64,000 bases of DNA from Fusobacterium ulcerans (lineage in GTDB: Bacteria > Fusobacteriota > Fusobacteriia > Fusobacteriales > Fusobacteriaceae), in NCBI RefSeq assembly GCF_003019675.1, contig NZ_CP028105.1, positions 2,434,282 to 2,498,281 on the forward strand. Reading direction: 5' to 3'. Positions 27,839 to 37,339 of the stretch are shown here, piece after piece. The position numbers and the translations under genes are program-made. Positions within the stretch are counted from its first letter, which is position 1, and the number at the start of each line of letters is the position of its first letter. The notes under the pieces are model-generated. The model did not search any database and had not been told where the DNA came from. It saw only the letters and a program-made list of their open reading frames with translations.

Positions 27839-28432
27839 TTATTGAATGCTGTCATATTCTTTTAAGAAGCCATTAAGTTTCTTCTTAATACGTTGAATGC
27901 TGTTATCTACTGATTTTGGATCTCTTCCAGTTTTTTTAGCTATTTCAGTATAAGTCATTTCAGAAAGCATGTATTCAAATATTTCATTTTCCATTTTACT
28001 CAGGTTATTTTTTAAATATTGATTCAAAAGTCTAAATCTTTCTTTGCTGAGGTATATTTCTTCTGGGTTATAAAAATTAAAAGATTTAGTTTCATAAGCT
28101 ATATTTGAGTTATCTTCAGTTTCAGGGCTGTACATGGCCATATTTAATATTTTATTCTTACCAGAATTAGAACTTTTAATAGCTGTTATTATTTGACGTT
28201 TTATACATAAAATAGCAAAAGTAGTAAAAGACGCATTTTTATTTTCATCATATGCATTTATTGCTTTTAAAAGACCTATCATAGCCTCTTGAAGAACATC
28301 TTCTTTATCTCCACCATAGAAAAAGTAATTTTTTGTTTTTAATTGAAGAATGCTTTTGAACGAAGAGAATATTTCTTGAATAGCACTTTCGTTACCGGCT
28401 TTAGCATTTTTTATTGTTTGTGAATTTATCAT
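27839..28432 (-). CDS. RNA polymerase sigma factor, SigH-like (sigma-70 family)
   Basis: 197 residues. Region 2 is clear: FFYGGDKEDVLQEAMIGLLK, then AINAYDENKNASFTTFAILC and IKRQIITAIKSS. The LCIxRQIITAIK stretch is characteristic of SigH/Spo0H. Region 4 is MTYTEIAKKTGRDPKSVDNS, IQRIKKKLNGFL, again SigH-like. In sporeformers SigH controls early stationary-phase and competence genes. Fusobacteria do not sporulate, so a competence or stationary-phase role is more likely; this is inference. It starts at ATG 28432 behind AAGGAGG and appears monocistronic. No anti-sigma gene is next to it. Confidence 0.8.
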   Translation of the reverse strand: MINSQTIKNAKAGNESAIQEIFSSFKSILQLKTKNYFFYGGDKEDVLQEAMIGLLKAINAYDENKNASFTTFAILCIKRQIITAIKSSNSGKNKILNMAMYSPETEDNSNIAYETKSFNFYNPEEIYLSKERFRLLNQYLKNNLSKMENEIFEYMLSEMTYTEIAKKTGRDPKSVDNSIQRIKKKLNGFLKEYDSIQ

Positions 28433-28824
28433 TTTTACCTCCTTGAAAATAAAAGTAAATTTATTTTTTAGAAACTAAGATAAATTATTATTCTAAATTG
28501 TTAAAATAAAATCTATATAATATTTCTTTATAGGATTATTATAACAATAAAATGTAATGATAACAAATTGAAAATTTCTATAAAAAAGAAAAAACTACAT
28601 AAAATTGTTTTGAAAATAATAATTGGTGAGCCTTAGAGATGAGCAAACAAAAAATATTAATTTTGTCTTTTTTTTCGTTTCTAAACATCATGAATATATT
28701 ATGAACCAAGTATACTTAAAAATAATTTCTAAAAAGTCAAAAAAATATAAAATTACAAAAATAAAAATAAAATAAGATGATAAAATACACCTGTTATTTA
28801 ATTTGAGAAGGAAATTTTAAAAAT
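28433..28824. other. AT-rich noncoding region upstream of the sigma factor gene
   Basis: About 390 bases, T/A-rich, that must carry the minus-strand promoter of the sigma factor gene. I could not find a convincing -35/-10 pair. A 21-codon hydrophobic ORF (28639-28704, +) lies inside but is weakly supported and is not annotated. Confidence 0.4.
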
Positions 28825-28827
28825 AAA

Positions 28828-28863
28828 AAAACTTTTCTCCAAAATAAAACAAAGAAAAGTTTT
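28828..28863 (-). terminator. Terminator of the metallophosphoesterase gene
   Basis: AAAACTTTTCT pairs with AGAAAAGTTTT. Read on the minus strand it lies just behind the stop at 28871 and runs into T residues. Confidence 0.75.
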
Positions 28864-28870
28864 TGTAATA

Positions 28871-29945
28871 TTAATTATAAAATTTGATGAGGCATATTTC
28901 AGAAGAACTTCCTATTCTTATAGGTGGCCCCCAAGTTCCGTATCCTGATGAAACGAGAATATTACTGTCAGAGATTTTTTTAAGTCCATAATCTATCAGG
29001 AAAATTCTTTTTGTAAAAAGATTTCCCGGAAAAAACTGGCCTTTATGTGTATGTCCAGAAACTTGTAAATCAATTTTGTTCTCTACAGTTTCTTCAATAG
29101 TATCAGGAGTATGCTGTATGAGGATAACAGGTTTATCTGAATAATCCCCAATGATATCTTTGAGAGGTTTCTTTGAAAAATTATCTCTTCCAGCTATGTA
29201 TAATTTATCATTTACTAATACTTTTTCATCTCTTAGGACAATTACTCCCTCTTCTCTTAAAGTTGCAGTAAGAAGAGCAGCTTTCTTTCCATAGATATCA
29301 TGATTTCCCAATGCAAAATATACCCCATATTTAGTTTTTATATCACTTAATTCCTTTAACATATTCTTTTCTAAAACAGGTTCTAAATTCATATCAATAA
29401 GATCACCTGCTATTAAAACAATATCAGGATTAAGAGAATTTATAATATTTTTCATCTTTAAAAAAGAGGAATTTCCGTTTATATAGCCAAGATGAATATC
29501 AGATACTAAAACAATATTAAGAGGTTCCAGATCATAATTTTTATCTAGTTTGATGTCGTATTTTTACAATGGTATGGTGTTTAAAGAAAGTTCCAGCTAA
29601 TAAAATAATAGGAACTAGAATCAAGGATATTTTATAGAGATTTAAATTTAATTTATATCTAAAAATCATAGTTATTACAGAGGCAAAAATAAATAAAATA
29701 GAAGCATATATTAAAAATGCTAAATAATAATAAATGATATAAGATACAAATTTATTTACCGAATAAGAAAAATGGGAACCAAAAAATCTATACAGATAAA
29801 ATAGAAACGCTAGAGATAAAAACAGTAAAAGGAAAAAAATTTTTTTATCATTTGGAACCACATATTTTAAAGTTTTTCTTATGACGAAAAAATTAAGTAA
29901 AAAGAAAAATGTAGAAAATACTAAAAAAAAGTAATTCATTATCAT
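28871..29945 (-). pseudogene. Membrane-anchored metallophosphoesterase, frameshifted
   Basis: The two minus-strand parts are out of frame. The first (29945 to 29541) holds about four membrane spans and ends abruptly in HHTIVKIRHQTR. The second continues after a one-base shift at the T5 run 29561-29565 with KYDIKLDKNYDLEPLNI and VLVSDIHLG, which carries the DxH motif. It then has GDLIDMNL, LGNHDIYGKKA and VSGHTHKGQFF, completing the calcineurin-like site of a YkuE/YaeI-type phosphoesterase. Removing one A/T would restore a protein of about 355 residues. It may be a real pseudogene, a phase-variable gene or a sequencing error. Translation probably begins at the second ATG (29939) behind GGGAG. 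Confidence 0.8.
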
Positions 29946-30129
29946 CTCCCGTTATAAAGTATTTTTTATATTATAAATTATAATCTAAATATATCAAAGA
30001 AAAAAATATAAAAGAGTACTAAGAAAGTTGGTGAAAAAGGAAATAGAAATTTGTGTTTAGAAACAGAGCTTTTTTATAAAAAGAAATATTTATATAAAAA
30101 ATACGCTGGATTTTATACTGATTTCTTAT

Positions 30130-30135
30130 TATAAT
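30130..30135 (+). promoter_or_regulatory. -10 element before the second polysaccharide operon
   Basis: TATAAT 37 bases before the ATG at 30172. The -35 is not recognisable. It is the only promoter-like signal seen before the nine-gene operon. Confidence 0.45.
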
Positions 30136-30171
30136 ATATGGATAAAGTTTTAATAAAAAAGGAGAGTAGAA

Positions 30172-31854
30172 ATGCTGATAAATAGAAAAGAAAAATTAAT
30201 CATAGGCTCTTCAGTTTGTATTATTGGGTTAGGTATACTTCTATATGTATCTAAAGAAAAGATAATGGAAAAACTATCAAACAGCCCAAGCCTAGTGATG
30301 ACATACAAAGAAAGTCAAAGTAAGAAATTAAAAAAAGAAATAGAGAAAAAAATTAATGATAAAAATTTTAATTCAATAATGAATAGATTATCAATGGAAA
30401 AATTAGAAATATTAAAGGAAAGTTTAGAATTTCCTGAAGTAGTAGATGCATTAAATACAAAAGATAATAGTAAATATAATTCAGATAGATATTTTTCCCC
30501 AGATGTAACACAGGAAGAAGCAGTAAAAATTGCAAATATAAGTAAAGGATTTGGAGAAATAGAAGTTCTTTCAGTAGAATTTAAAAATTATCTATCAGAA
30601 AAATATCCTAATTTTAATTATAATGAAATAAATAAAAATGAAAATAAGATACCTGATGTTTTGAAAATAAAAGATAAAGTCTTAAAATTGTTTCCAGACA
30701 AAGAAATAGCAGATATTATAAAAACTTTAAATGGAGAGCAGTTAAATAAGATAAATAATATAATAGCTGGTAATGCTGAAGTAGTTTCTCTTATGGAATT
30801 TAAAGAGGAAGATATAAATAATTTTAAAAAATATGAAGAAGATTTTTTTAATTCGAGACTTATCTTGGATGATATGAAAAAAGCAGTGGCTACAAGTAAA
30901 GGAATTGATGAAATAACTCTTGTATCTCCAAAATTAAAAGAGATTGTAGATCAGCATTTAAAAAATATAGATTATAAAAAAATGTCATCTTTTGGAGAAT
31001 TTTATCTTTTAGATAAAAATAGCGATATAGAGCTTGAAAAACAATACAGAGAAAAATATTATACTTTTGAGACTCCTTTTATAAAATTGAATCCATATGG
31101 AAGAACACCATTGTCTGCAATAGTAAAAATAGAAAATGAAGCTGTTGGAAAAGATATAACAATAACAATAGAGGGAAAAGAAAACAGCCCAGATTATACC
31201 TATAAAACAAAAGTAAAAGCTAATGGAGAAATTCCTATAATTGGATTATATCCTAAAGCTGTAAATAAAGTATCTTTGAAAATGAATAATAATGGAATGC
31301 TAAAAACTAAAAATATTGTAATAGAAACATCATTGATTGATGACAGCCTTCCAGCAGTTGTAATAGAGAAAAAAGTAGATGGAAGCATAGAACATGGAAT
31401 GAATCTTGTATCTTTTAATACAAAAGATGAGTCTCTTCCATTCATATTTGACTCAAATGCAAATATCAGATATCTTTTAATAGTTTCTCCAGTTATTAAA
31501 AAATCTCTTCTTGATAGAAATGAGAGAGGAAACTGGGAAGCAGTAGATGATAATCTCATTTTTGAATTTGACATTCTTGGAAAAATAGTAAATATTCAAG
31601 ATAATAACAGAATAAAACTAGATGAAAACTGGAAAAATGGGGTGCTGTTTAGAAATAATCAATATCTTCCAAAGAAGAATAATATTCTTATAGTTTATGG
31701 ATTTAGTGATAAAGCTTATCCTAGCGGAGTTTTTTCTGAGATAGGAAAAGACAGTGGAAATGAGCTTTTTAAAGCAAGACTTTACTATGATAAAAATAGT
31801 TTTGAAGATAACAGTATACTATCAGGAAAAAGAATAGAGCTTTTTCAAGAATAA
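30172..31854 (+). CDS. Membrane-anchored protein with aryl-sulfate sulfotransferase N-terminal-like domain
   Basis: 560 residues. A membrane anchor (residues 8-26, KLIIGSSVCIIGLGILLYVS) is followed by a long helical, lysine-rich region (30-290). Next comes a domain with FIKLNPYGRTPLSAIVKIEN, DITITIEGK and EIPIIGLYPKAVNKVSLKM. That last part resembles the Ig-like N-terminal domain of aryl-sulfate sulfotransferases (AssT). No catalytic beta-propeller with its active-site histidines is evident. It is the first gene of the polysaccharide operon, 13 bases before the initiating transferase. A periplasmic role in glycan assembly or modification is possible. The helical middle region is unknown to me. 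Confidence 0.55.
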   Translation: MLINRKEKLIIGSSVCIIGLGILLYVSKEKIMEKLSNSPSLVMTYKESQSKKLKKEIEKKINDKNFNSIMNRLSMEKLEILKESLEFPEVVDALNTKDNSKYNSDRYFSPDVTQEEAVKIANISKGFGEIEVLSVEFKNYLSEKYPNFNYNEINKNENKIPDVLKIKDKVLKLFPDKEIADIIKTLNGEQLNKINNIIAGNAEVVSLMEFKEEDINNFKKYEEDFFNSRLILDDMKKAVATSKGIDEITLVSPKLKEIVDQHLKNIDYKKMSSFGEFYLLDKNSDIELEKQYREKYYTFETPFIKLNPYGRTPLSAIVKIENEAVGKDITITIEGKENSPDYTYKTKVKANGEIPIIGLYPKAVNKVSLKMNNNGMLKTKNIVIETSLIDDSLPAVVIEKKVDGSIEHGMNLVSFNTKDESLPFIFDSNANIRYLLIVSPVIKKSLLDRNERGNWEAVDDNLIFEFDILGKIVNIQDNNRIKLDENWKNGVLFRNNQYLPKKNNILIVYGFSDKAYPSGVFSEIGKDSGNELFKARLYYDKNSFEDNSILSGKRIELFQE

Positions 31855-31867
31855 AGGGAGATAAAAA

Positions 31868-33124
31868 ATGGAACAAGAAAAAAGTACAACGTTAAAATTA
31901 ATATATACAGTATTATTAGGAATAATATTTTTATTGTGCAGATACTTCTTCATTTTTGAAATAGGGATACCTATTTATTCTTTAGGGGTATTTACATTTA
32001 TTATTGTAGGATTATATATTACTGATAATATGGAATTTAAAAGATATTACTACAGCAACAAAAGATTTGTAATTATATTAATACTGAATTTTGTGGCATT
32101 CTTTATATGGTTTATTGATATATGGGATTTCTCAATAATTCCATTCATGCTTATTTTTACAGCATCTCAAATATTAATAAGTACAATAATAAGTATAATT
32201 ACTTTTGAGATAAAAAAAGTAACTACTTATGGAAATGGAGAGATGAAAAAAAGAATAGTGGAAAGTCTTTCTAAGTTTTCAGAGTATGAGTATATAGATG
32301 AGTGTAAAAGAGATGGATCACTTTCAGACTTCATAAATAACAATGGAATATCTATTTTGATACTTACTAAATTGAAGCTTACAAAAGATGAGATAAAAGA
32401 AGTATTGGACTTGAAGCTTTCTGGTATAGAGGTAAAGAGCTATTCAGATTATATGCTTGAAAATGAAGAAAAAATAGATGTAGAATTTATAGATGAAGAG
32501 TGGCTTCTTCAAGCATATGGATTTAAAATTCTTCACAGTCAGGTGCAAAACAGAGTAAAAAAAGTATTTGATCTGGGAATGGCAGTGGCTATTGGTCTGG
32601 TAACTCTTCCAATAATGGCAGTAGCAGCAGTTATAGTAAGACTGGAAAGTCCGGGACCTATTATTTACAGTCAGGATAGAGTTGGAGAGAATGGAAAAGA
32701 GTTTAAAGTACATAAATTTAGAAGCATGAGAAATGATGCTGAAAAAGATGGAGCAAAATGGGCACAGCAAAATGACCCAAGAGTTACAAAATTTGGAAAT
32801 ATAATGAGAAAAACAAGAATAGATGAACTTCCTCAGCTTCTTAATGTCATAAAAGGAGAGATGAGTTTTATTGGACCTAGACCTGAAAGAATGGTTTTCA
32901 TAAAGGAACTTGAAAAGCAGATACCATATTATAATTTGAGACATATGGTAAAACCGGGATTAACTGGCTGGGCGCAGGTAATGTATCCCTATGGTGCAAG
33001 TGTGGAAGATGCCAGAAGAAAACTGGAATATGATCTTTACTATATAAAACATCACAGTCTTTATTTAGATATAGTAATTATGCTTCTTACATTGAAGACA
33101 GTAATTTTTGGAAAAGGAAGATAA
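31868..33124 (+). CDS. Initiating sugar phosphotransferase (WbaP/EpsL family)
   Basis: 418 residues. Four to five N-terminal membrane spans (1-115) and a soluble linker precede the bacterial sugar-transferase domain. That domain has FDLGMAVAIGLVTLPIMAV, the catalytic KVHKFRSMRNDAEKDGAKWA region, RKTRIDELPQLLNVIKGEMS and FIGPRPE. The C terminus shows KPGLTGWAQVMYPYGASVED. It transfers a sugar-1-phosphate (commonly galactose, glucose or a derivative) to undecaprenyl phosphate and so starts the repeat unit at the inner membrane. The ATG follows AAGGGAG. The gene is followed one base later by a glycosyltransferase. Confidence 0.92.
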   Translation: MEQEKSTTLKLIYTVLLGIIFLLCRYFFIFEIGIPIYSLGVFTFIIVGLYITDNMEFKRYYYSNKRFVIILILNFVAFFIWFIDIWDFSIIPFMLIFTASQILISTIISIITFEIKKVTTYGNGEMKKRIVESLSKFSEYEYIDECKRDGSLSDFINNNGISILILTKLKLTKDEIKEVLDLKLSGIEVKSYSDYMLENEEKIDVEFIDEEWLLQAYGFKILHSQVQNRVKKVFDLGMAVAIGLVTLPIMAVAAVIVRLESPGPIIYSQDRVGENGKEFKVHKFRSMRNDAEKDGAKWAQQNDPRVTKFGNIMRKTRIDELPQLLNVIKGEMSFIGPRPERMVFIKELEKQIPYYNLRHMVKPGLTGWAQVMYPYGASVEDARRKLEYDLYYIKHHSLYLDIVIMLLTLKTVIFGKGR

Positions 33125-33125
33125 T

Positions 33126-33911
33126 ATGATTACAATTTTTACACCTTCATACAATAGAAAAGATACACTTCCAAGACTCTATGAAAGTCTTAAAAGACAG
33201 ACTGTAAAAGAATTTCAGTGGATAGTAGTAGATGATGGTTCTGAAGATGGAACAGGAAAGATTATGGCTGATTATATAAATGAAGGAGCTATGGATATCA
33301 TTTATGAATATCAGAAAAACAGTGGAAAGATGAGAGCTGTCAATCGAGGAGTGCAGTTAGCACAGAGAGAATATTTTTTCATAGTAGACAGTGATGACTA
33401 TATTACTGATACTTGTGTAGAAACTATTCTAAAAGAGGCTAAGGAGCTTCCTGAGAATCTTGGAGGAATGATATTTCGAAAGATAGATATGGCAAGTGGA
33501 AAAGTTACAGGGAAGCCTTACCCAGAATACAGGATAGATTCTTCTCCTATAGAAATAGTTTATAAATTAGGAATAGATGGAGATAAAGCAGAGGTTTTCA
33601 AAACAGACATTCTTAAAAAAAATCCATTTAAGGAATTTGAAGGAGAAAAATTTATTCCAGAAGCTACTGTATGGGTCAAAATAGGAGAAGAGTACAAAAT
33701 GAGATATATAGATGAAGGAATATATTTCTTTGAGTATCTGGAAGATGGATATACTAAAAACTTTAATTCTCTTATGAAAAGAAATCCAAAGGGCTTTGAA
33801 TTTTATTATAAAGAGATGCTGAAATATAATATACCATTTACTAATAAAATAAAGTTTATAATAAGGCTTGTCCAAAGTAAATACTATAAACTTACAGGAG
33901 GAAATAAATGA
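33126..33911 (+). CDS. Glycosyltransferase family 2
   Basis: 262 residues. The N terminus MITIFTPSYNRKDTLPRLYE, VVDDGSEDGTG, NSGKMRAVNRGVQLAQ and the metal-binding FIVDSDDY motif define a GT2 enzyme. The start is ATG 33126 behind AAGGAAG; an in-frame ATG at 33108 lies within the previous gene. Its stop TGA overlaps the next gene's ATG (ATGA). It likely adds the second or third sugar of the capsule or EPS unit. The sugar is unknown. Confidence 0.85.
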   Translation: MITIFTPSYNRKDTLPRLYESLKRQTVKEFQWIVVDDGSEDGTGKIMADYINEGAMDIIYEYQKNSGKMRAVNRGVQLAQREYFFIVDSDDYITDTCVETILKEAKELPENLGGMIFRKIDMASGKVTGKPYPEYRIDSSPIEIVYKLGIDGDKAEVFKTDILKKNPFKEFEGEKFIPEATVWVKIGEEYKMRYIDEGIYFFEYLEDGYTKNFNSLMKRNPKGFEFYYKEMLKYNIPFTNKIKFIIRLVQSKYYKLTGGNK

Positions 33912-34996
33912 AAATACTTCATGTAATAACCTCTTTAGAACTGGGAGGAGCAGAGAAACTTCTCACAGAACTGCTTCCAGCTCAAAAAAAACTGGGTCAT
34001 GATATTGAACTCATGATATTGAGTGACATAAATGCAGTATTTAAAAAAGATTTAGAAGAGAAAGGGATAGAAATATATGTATCTAAATATAATTCTAAAA
34101 AATCTCCACTGAATATTTTTGAAATAAATAAAAAAATAAAGGCAGGAAATTATGATATAGTACATGTACACTTGGTTCATGCTCAATACTGGACTAGAAT
34201 GGCAAGACTGCTTGATAATAACAAAAATAGAAAATATCTAACAACAGAGCATAGTACTTCCAACAGAAGAAGAAGCAACAAAATTTTAGGAATGATAGAT
34301 AAATTTATTTTTAATGGATATGATGAAATAGTGAGTATATCTCATGCTACAGAAAACAGCCTTTATGACTGGATAGGAGGAGAAAAGGAAAAGTATGCAG
34401 TTATTCCCAATGGAATAGATTTAAGTATATTTGAAAATTCTATTCCTATTCCTAGAGATGAGATTGGAGTAGAAGAGGGAGATATAATTTTAATGATGGT
34501 TTCAAGATTTCATCAGTCAAAGAATCAAAAAGGAGCAGCTGAAGCTTTGGAATATCTTCCTGAAAAGTATAAAATGATATTTGTTGGAGATGGAGTTTTA
34601 GAAGAAGATGTAAAGAAGCATGTGAAAGAAAAAAAACTGGAATCGCGAGTGAAATTTTTAGGAAAGAGAAAGGATATTCCTAAACTTTTAAAAACAGCAG
34701 ATATGATTATTCAGTTTTCGTTTTTTGAAGGATTTGGTATGACTGCTGTAGAAGGAATGGCAACTGGGAGGCCTGTAATAGCAAGTAATGTACCTGGACT
34801 GGCTGATGTAGTAGAAGGAGGAGGGATTATATGTCCAAACGATTCTAAAGAATTAGCCAAAATAATATTGAGTTTAGAAGATAAAAAATTATACAATCAT
34901 ACGGCTGAGATGTGCTTAGAGAAAAGCAAAAAATACAGCATAGAAAATAGTGCAGAAGAATATATAAAACTATATAACAAAATTGGGGAGAGATAA
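33908..34996 (+). CDS. Glycosyltransferase family 4
   Basis: 362 residues, GT-B fold. The N-terminal MKILHVITSLELGGAEKLL is typical of GT4. YDIVHVHLVHAQYW and STEHSTSNRR-like residues follow (it reads LTTEHSTSNRRRS). The donor-binding FSFFEGFGMTAVEGMATGRPV supplies the EX7E motif. ATG 33908 overlaps the previous stop and has GGAGGAAATAA in front. It works on lipid-linked oligosaccharide at the inner membrane. Substrates cannot be predicted. Confidence 0.88.
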   Translation: MKILHVITSLELGGAEKLLTELLPAQKKLGHDIELMILSDINAVFKKDLEEKGIEIYVSKYNSKKSPLNIFEINKKIKAGNYDIVHVHLVHAQYWTRMARLLDNNKNRKYLTTEHSTSNRRRSNKILGMIDKFIFNGYDEIVSISHATENSLYDWIGGEKEKYAVIPNGIDLSIFENSIPIPRDEIGVEEGDIILMMVSRFHQSKNQKGAAEALEYLPEKYKMIFVGDGVLEEDVKKHVKEKKLESRVKFLGKRKDIPKLLKTADMIIQFSFFEGFGMTAVEGMATGRPVIASNVPGLADVVEGGGIICPNDSKELAKIILSLEDKKLYNHTAEMCLEKSKKYSIENSAEEYIKLYNKIGER

Positions 34997-34997
34997 A

Positions 34998-36197
34998 ATG
35001 ATGGTATATTTTATAATATTAGGGATTCTAGGCATAGGCAGTTTGATTGATATATTAATTTTAAATGAAAGAGTAAAAAAAGTATTGTATATTCTTTCAA
35101 TAGTAATGCTGGTTGTATTCTTTGGAACAAGAGGTTATCTAGGTTATGACTGGTATTCATATAAACCTAACTTTGATAAAGCAGATAATATTTTCCAAGT
35201 ACTTTCTGGAAACTATCAGAGCATATTTCATTCAGGATATGAAGCTGGATTTCAATTATATTCAAGTATAATAAAGACTTTTTCATCTAATTATTTAGTT
35301 TTTAATTTTGTAAATACAGCTACTGATTTTCTTTTGATATATTTTATTTTTAAGAGATACTCTAAATATCCAATATTTGTATTGTTCCTATATTTTGGAA
35401 TACACGGAATAGCTCTGGAAATAGATATGATGAGAAATATAAAGAGTATACTGCTGTTTTTATGTTCAATAGAGTATATTGAAGATAGAAAACCAATAGT
35501 ATTTATTGCTTTAAATATGCTGGGAATGATGTTCCACAGCAGCTCTATAATATATTTCCCAATGTATTTTATACTGAATATAAAATGGAACAGAAAATTT
35601 ATACTGGGGCTTTTTATTTTAGGAAATATTTACTATATTTCAAATGTCAGATTGATAATCAATGGAGTGAGAATGTTTGGAAGCTACCTTCCAGGAGGAA
35701 TAGGGCAGAAAATAGCTGGATATCTTTCAATAATACCAGGGGACTTTCCATTGGGATTTTCATTTTTCTATGCTGAAAGAATAGTAATATTTTTATTGGT
35801 ATACTTTGCAGGTTACCAACTGATGAGCAAAAGATATGGGAATATATTTTTAAACAGTACATATATATCTGTATTTATGTTTTTGTATACTTCTGAACTT
35901 TCAGTTATATCATTGAGATTTGGAATACTTTTTGTTTATTCTTACTGGTTTGTAATACCTATGCTCATAGAAAAAGCTATGGCTCCTGCTGTAAAAATAG
36001 GAATTGTTGCTGTAGCTGCCCTTATATGCTGTTTCAGAATAAATAATCAGTTAAACTTTGTAGGAAATAAAGATATCTATATCTATGAAAATATATTTTT
36101 GAAACATAGAAGTGCTGCTGAGAAATGGCAGAAAATAGAGGATGCAGCAAAATATAAAGATGAAGGACATGGAAAAGAAATATCACTGCTATTTTAA
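34998..36197 (+). CDS. EpsG-family polysaccharide polymerase (Wzy-like)
   Basis: 399 residues with about ten membrane spans. A conserved motif (GTRGYLGYDWYSYKPNFDKA) matches the EpsG family, whose members carry FRGxxGxDxxxY in the first loop. Such proteins polymerise exopolysaccharide or capsule repeat units. The start is ATG 34998 behind GGGGAGAG; a TTG at 34983 is in frame inside the preceding gene. With the WbaP-like enzyme and the flippase this makes the operon a complete Wzx/Wzy-type system. Confidence 0.82.
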   Translation: MMVYFIILGILGIGSLIDILILNERVKKVLYILSIVMLVVFFGTRGYLGYDWYSYKPNFDKADNIFQVLSGNYQSIFHSGYEAGFQLYSSIIKTFSSNYLVFNFVNTATDFLLIYFIFKRYSKYPIFVLFLYFGIHGIALEIDMMRNIKSILLFLCSIEYIEDRKPIVFIALNMLGMMFHSSSIIYFPMYFILNIKWNRKFILGLFILGNIYYISNVRLIINGVRMFGSYLPGGIGQKIAGYLSIIPGDFPLGFSFFYAERIVIFLLVYFAGYQLMSKRYGNIFLNSTYISVFMFLYTSELSVISLRFGILFVYSYWFVIPMLIEKAMAPAVKIGIVAVAALICCFRINNQLNFVGNKDIYIYENIFLKHRSAAEKWQKIEDAAKYKDEGHGKEISLLF

Positions 36198-36217
36198 GAT
36201 TACTAAAGGATGGAAAT

Positions 36218-37327
36218 ATGAAGATACTTTTTGTAGCTAACTATATGTGGGACATATATATATTTAGGGGAGGATTATTAAAAGCATTAGTTGCTGACGG
36301 TCATGAAGTAGTGGCGGCAGCTCCAGATAATGGAAGAATAGATATGGAAAAAGCTATTCCAGGTCTAAAATCTGTATCTATCACTCTTAATAAAAGAGGG
36401 ATAAATCCTGTGGAAGACATGAAATTGACATATGATTTGTATAAACTATATAAAAAAGAGAACCCTGATATTATATTTCACTACACAATTAAACCTAATA
36501 TATATGGGACGATAGCTGCCAGAATGGCTAAGAAGAAATCTGTAGCAATCTTGACTGGATTGGGGTATTCCTTTGTAAAAGGAGGTCTTATTTCAAAAGT
36601 AGCAATCGCTTTGTATAGATTTTCATTGAAGTTTTCAAAGGAGATATGGGTTTTAAATTCAGATGATAAAGAAACTCTTATTGAAAATAAAATTGGAAAC
36701 AGAGAGAAAGTATTTATCCTCCCAGGAGAAGGAACAGATTGTGAAAGATTCAAACCACTGCCTATGGAAAGAAAAGATGAGAGAACTATATTTCTCATGG
36801 TAGCCAGAGCTTTCTTTGATAAAGGATTCAGAGAATATGAAGAGGCTGCAAGAATATTGAGAAAAAAATATGGAGATAAAGTTGAATTTCAATTTTTAGG
36901 AGCATTGGGAGGAGAAGCTGTATCTGGAATCACTGAAGAATATATGAATAAGCTTCAGGAGGAAAAAGTCATAAATTATCTGGGAACAGTAGATCATCCT
37001 GAAAATGTAATAAAAGATATAGATTGTCTGGTTCTTCCATCATACAGAGAGGGAATATCAAAAGTCCTCATGGAAGGTGCAGCTATGGAGAGACCTATAA
37101 TAGCTACAAATGTAACAGGATGTAAAGAGATAGTGGATGATGGAGAGAATGGCTATCTGGTAAATGTAAGGGACAGCAGGGATCTTGCTGAAAAAATGGA
37201 AAAATTCATTCACTTGTCTAAAGAAGAGAGAGAAGGAATGGGTAAAAAAGGCAGAGAAAAAATATTAAAAGAATTTGATGAGAAAATAATAATAGATATT
37301 TATAGAGATAAGATTTCAAAACTATAG
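36218..37327 (+). CDS. Glycosyltransferase family 4 (PglA-like)
   Basis: 369 residues, GT-B fold. Features are MKILFVANYMWDIYIFRGGL, HYTIKPNIYGTIAARMAKK, TGLGYSFVKGG, PGEGTDCERFKPLP and LPSYREGISKVLMEGAAMER with the EX7E motif. The HYTIKPNIYG/TGLG pattern is typical of the PglA/CapM-like branch that transfers N-acetylhexosamines, so GalNAc or a related amino sugar is a reasonable guess. It lies 20 bases behind the polymerase gene. Confidence 0.85.
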   Translation: MKILFVANYMWDIYIFRGGLLKALVADGHEVVAAAPDNGRIDMEKAIPGLKSVSITLNKRGINPVEDMKLTYDLYKLYKKENPDIIFHYTIKPNIYGTIAARMAKKKSVAILTGLGYSFVKGGLISKVAIALYRFSLKFSKEIWVLNSDDKETLIENKIGNREKVFILPGEGTDCERFKPLPMERKDERTIFLMVARAFFDKGFREYEEAARILRKKYGDKVEFQFLGALGGEAVSGITEEYMNKLQEEKVINYLGTVDHPENVIKDIDCLVLPSYREGISKVLMEGAAMERPIIATNVTGCKEIVDDGENGYLVNVRDSRDLAEKMEKFIHLSKEEREGMGKKGREKILKEFDEKIIIDIYRDKISKL

Positions 37328-37339
37328 AAGGAGAAAAGG

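Noticed and set aside
28639..28704. 21-codon hydrophobic ORF starting MSKQKILILSFF, toxin-like in appearance
   Set aside because: Weak ribosome binding site, no convincing promoter or antisense partner; T-rich DNA gives such peptides by chance.
28871..29455. Treating the C-terminal 194-codon ORF as a complete phosphoesterase
   Set aside because: It lacks the DxH metal motif, which is found in frame upstream, so the ORF is only part of a frameshifted gene.
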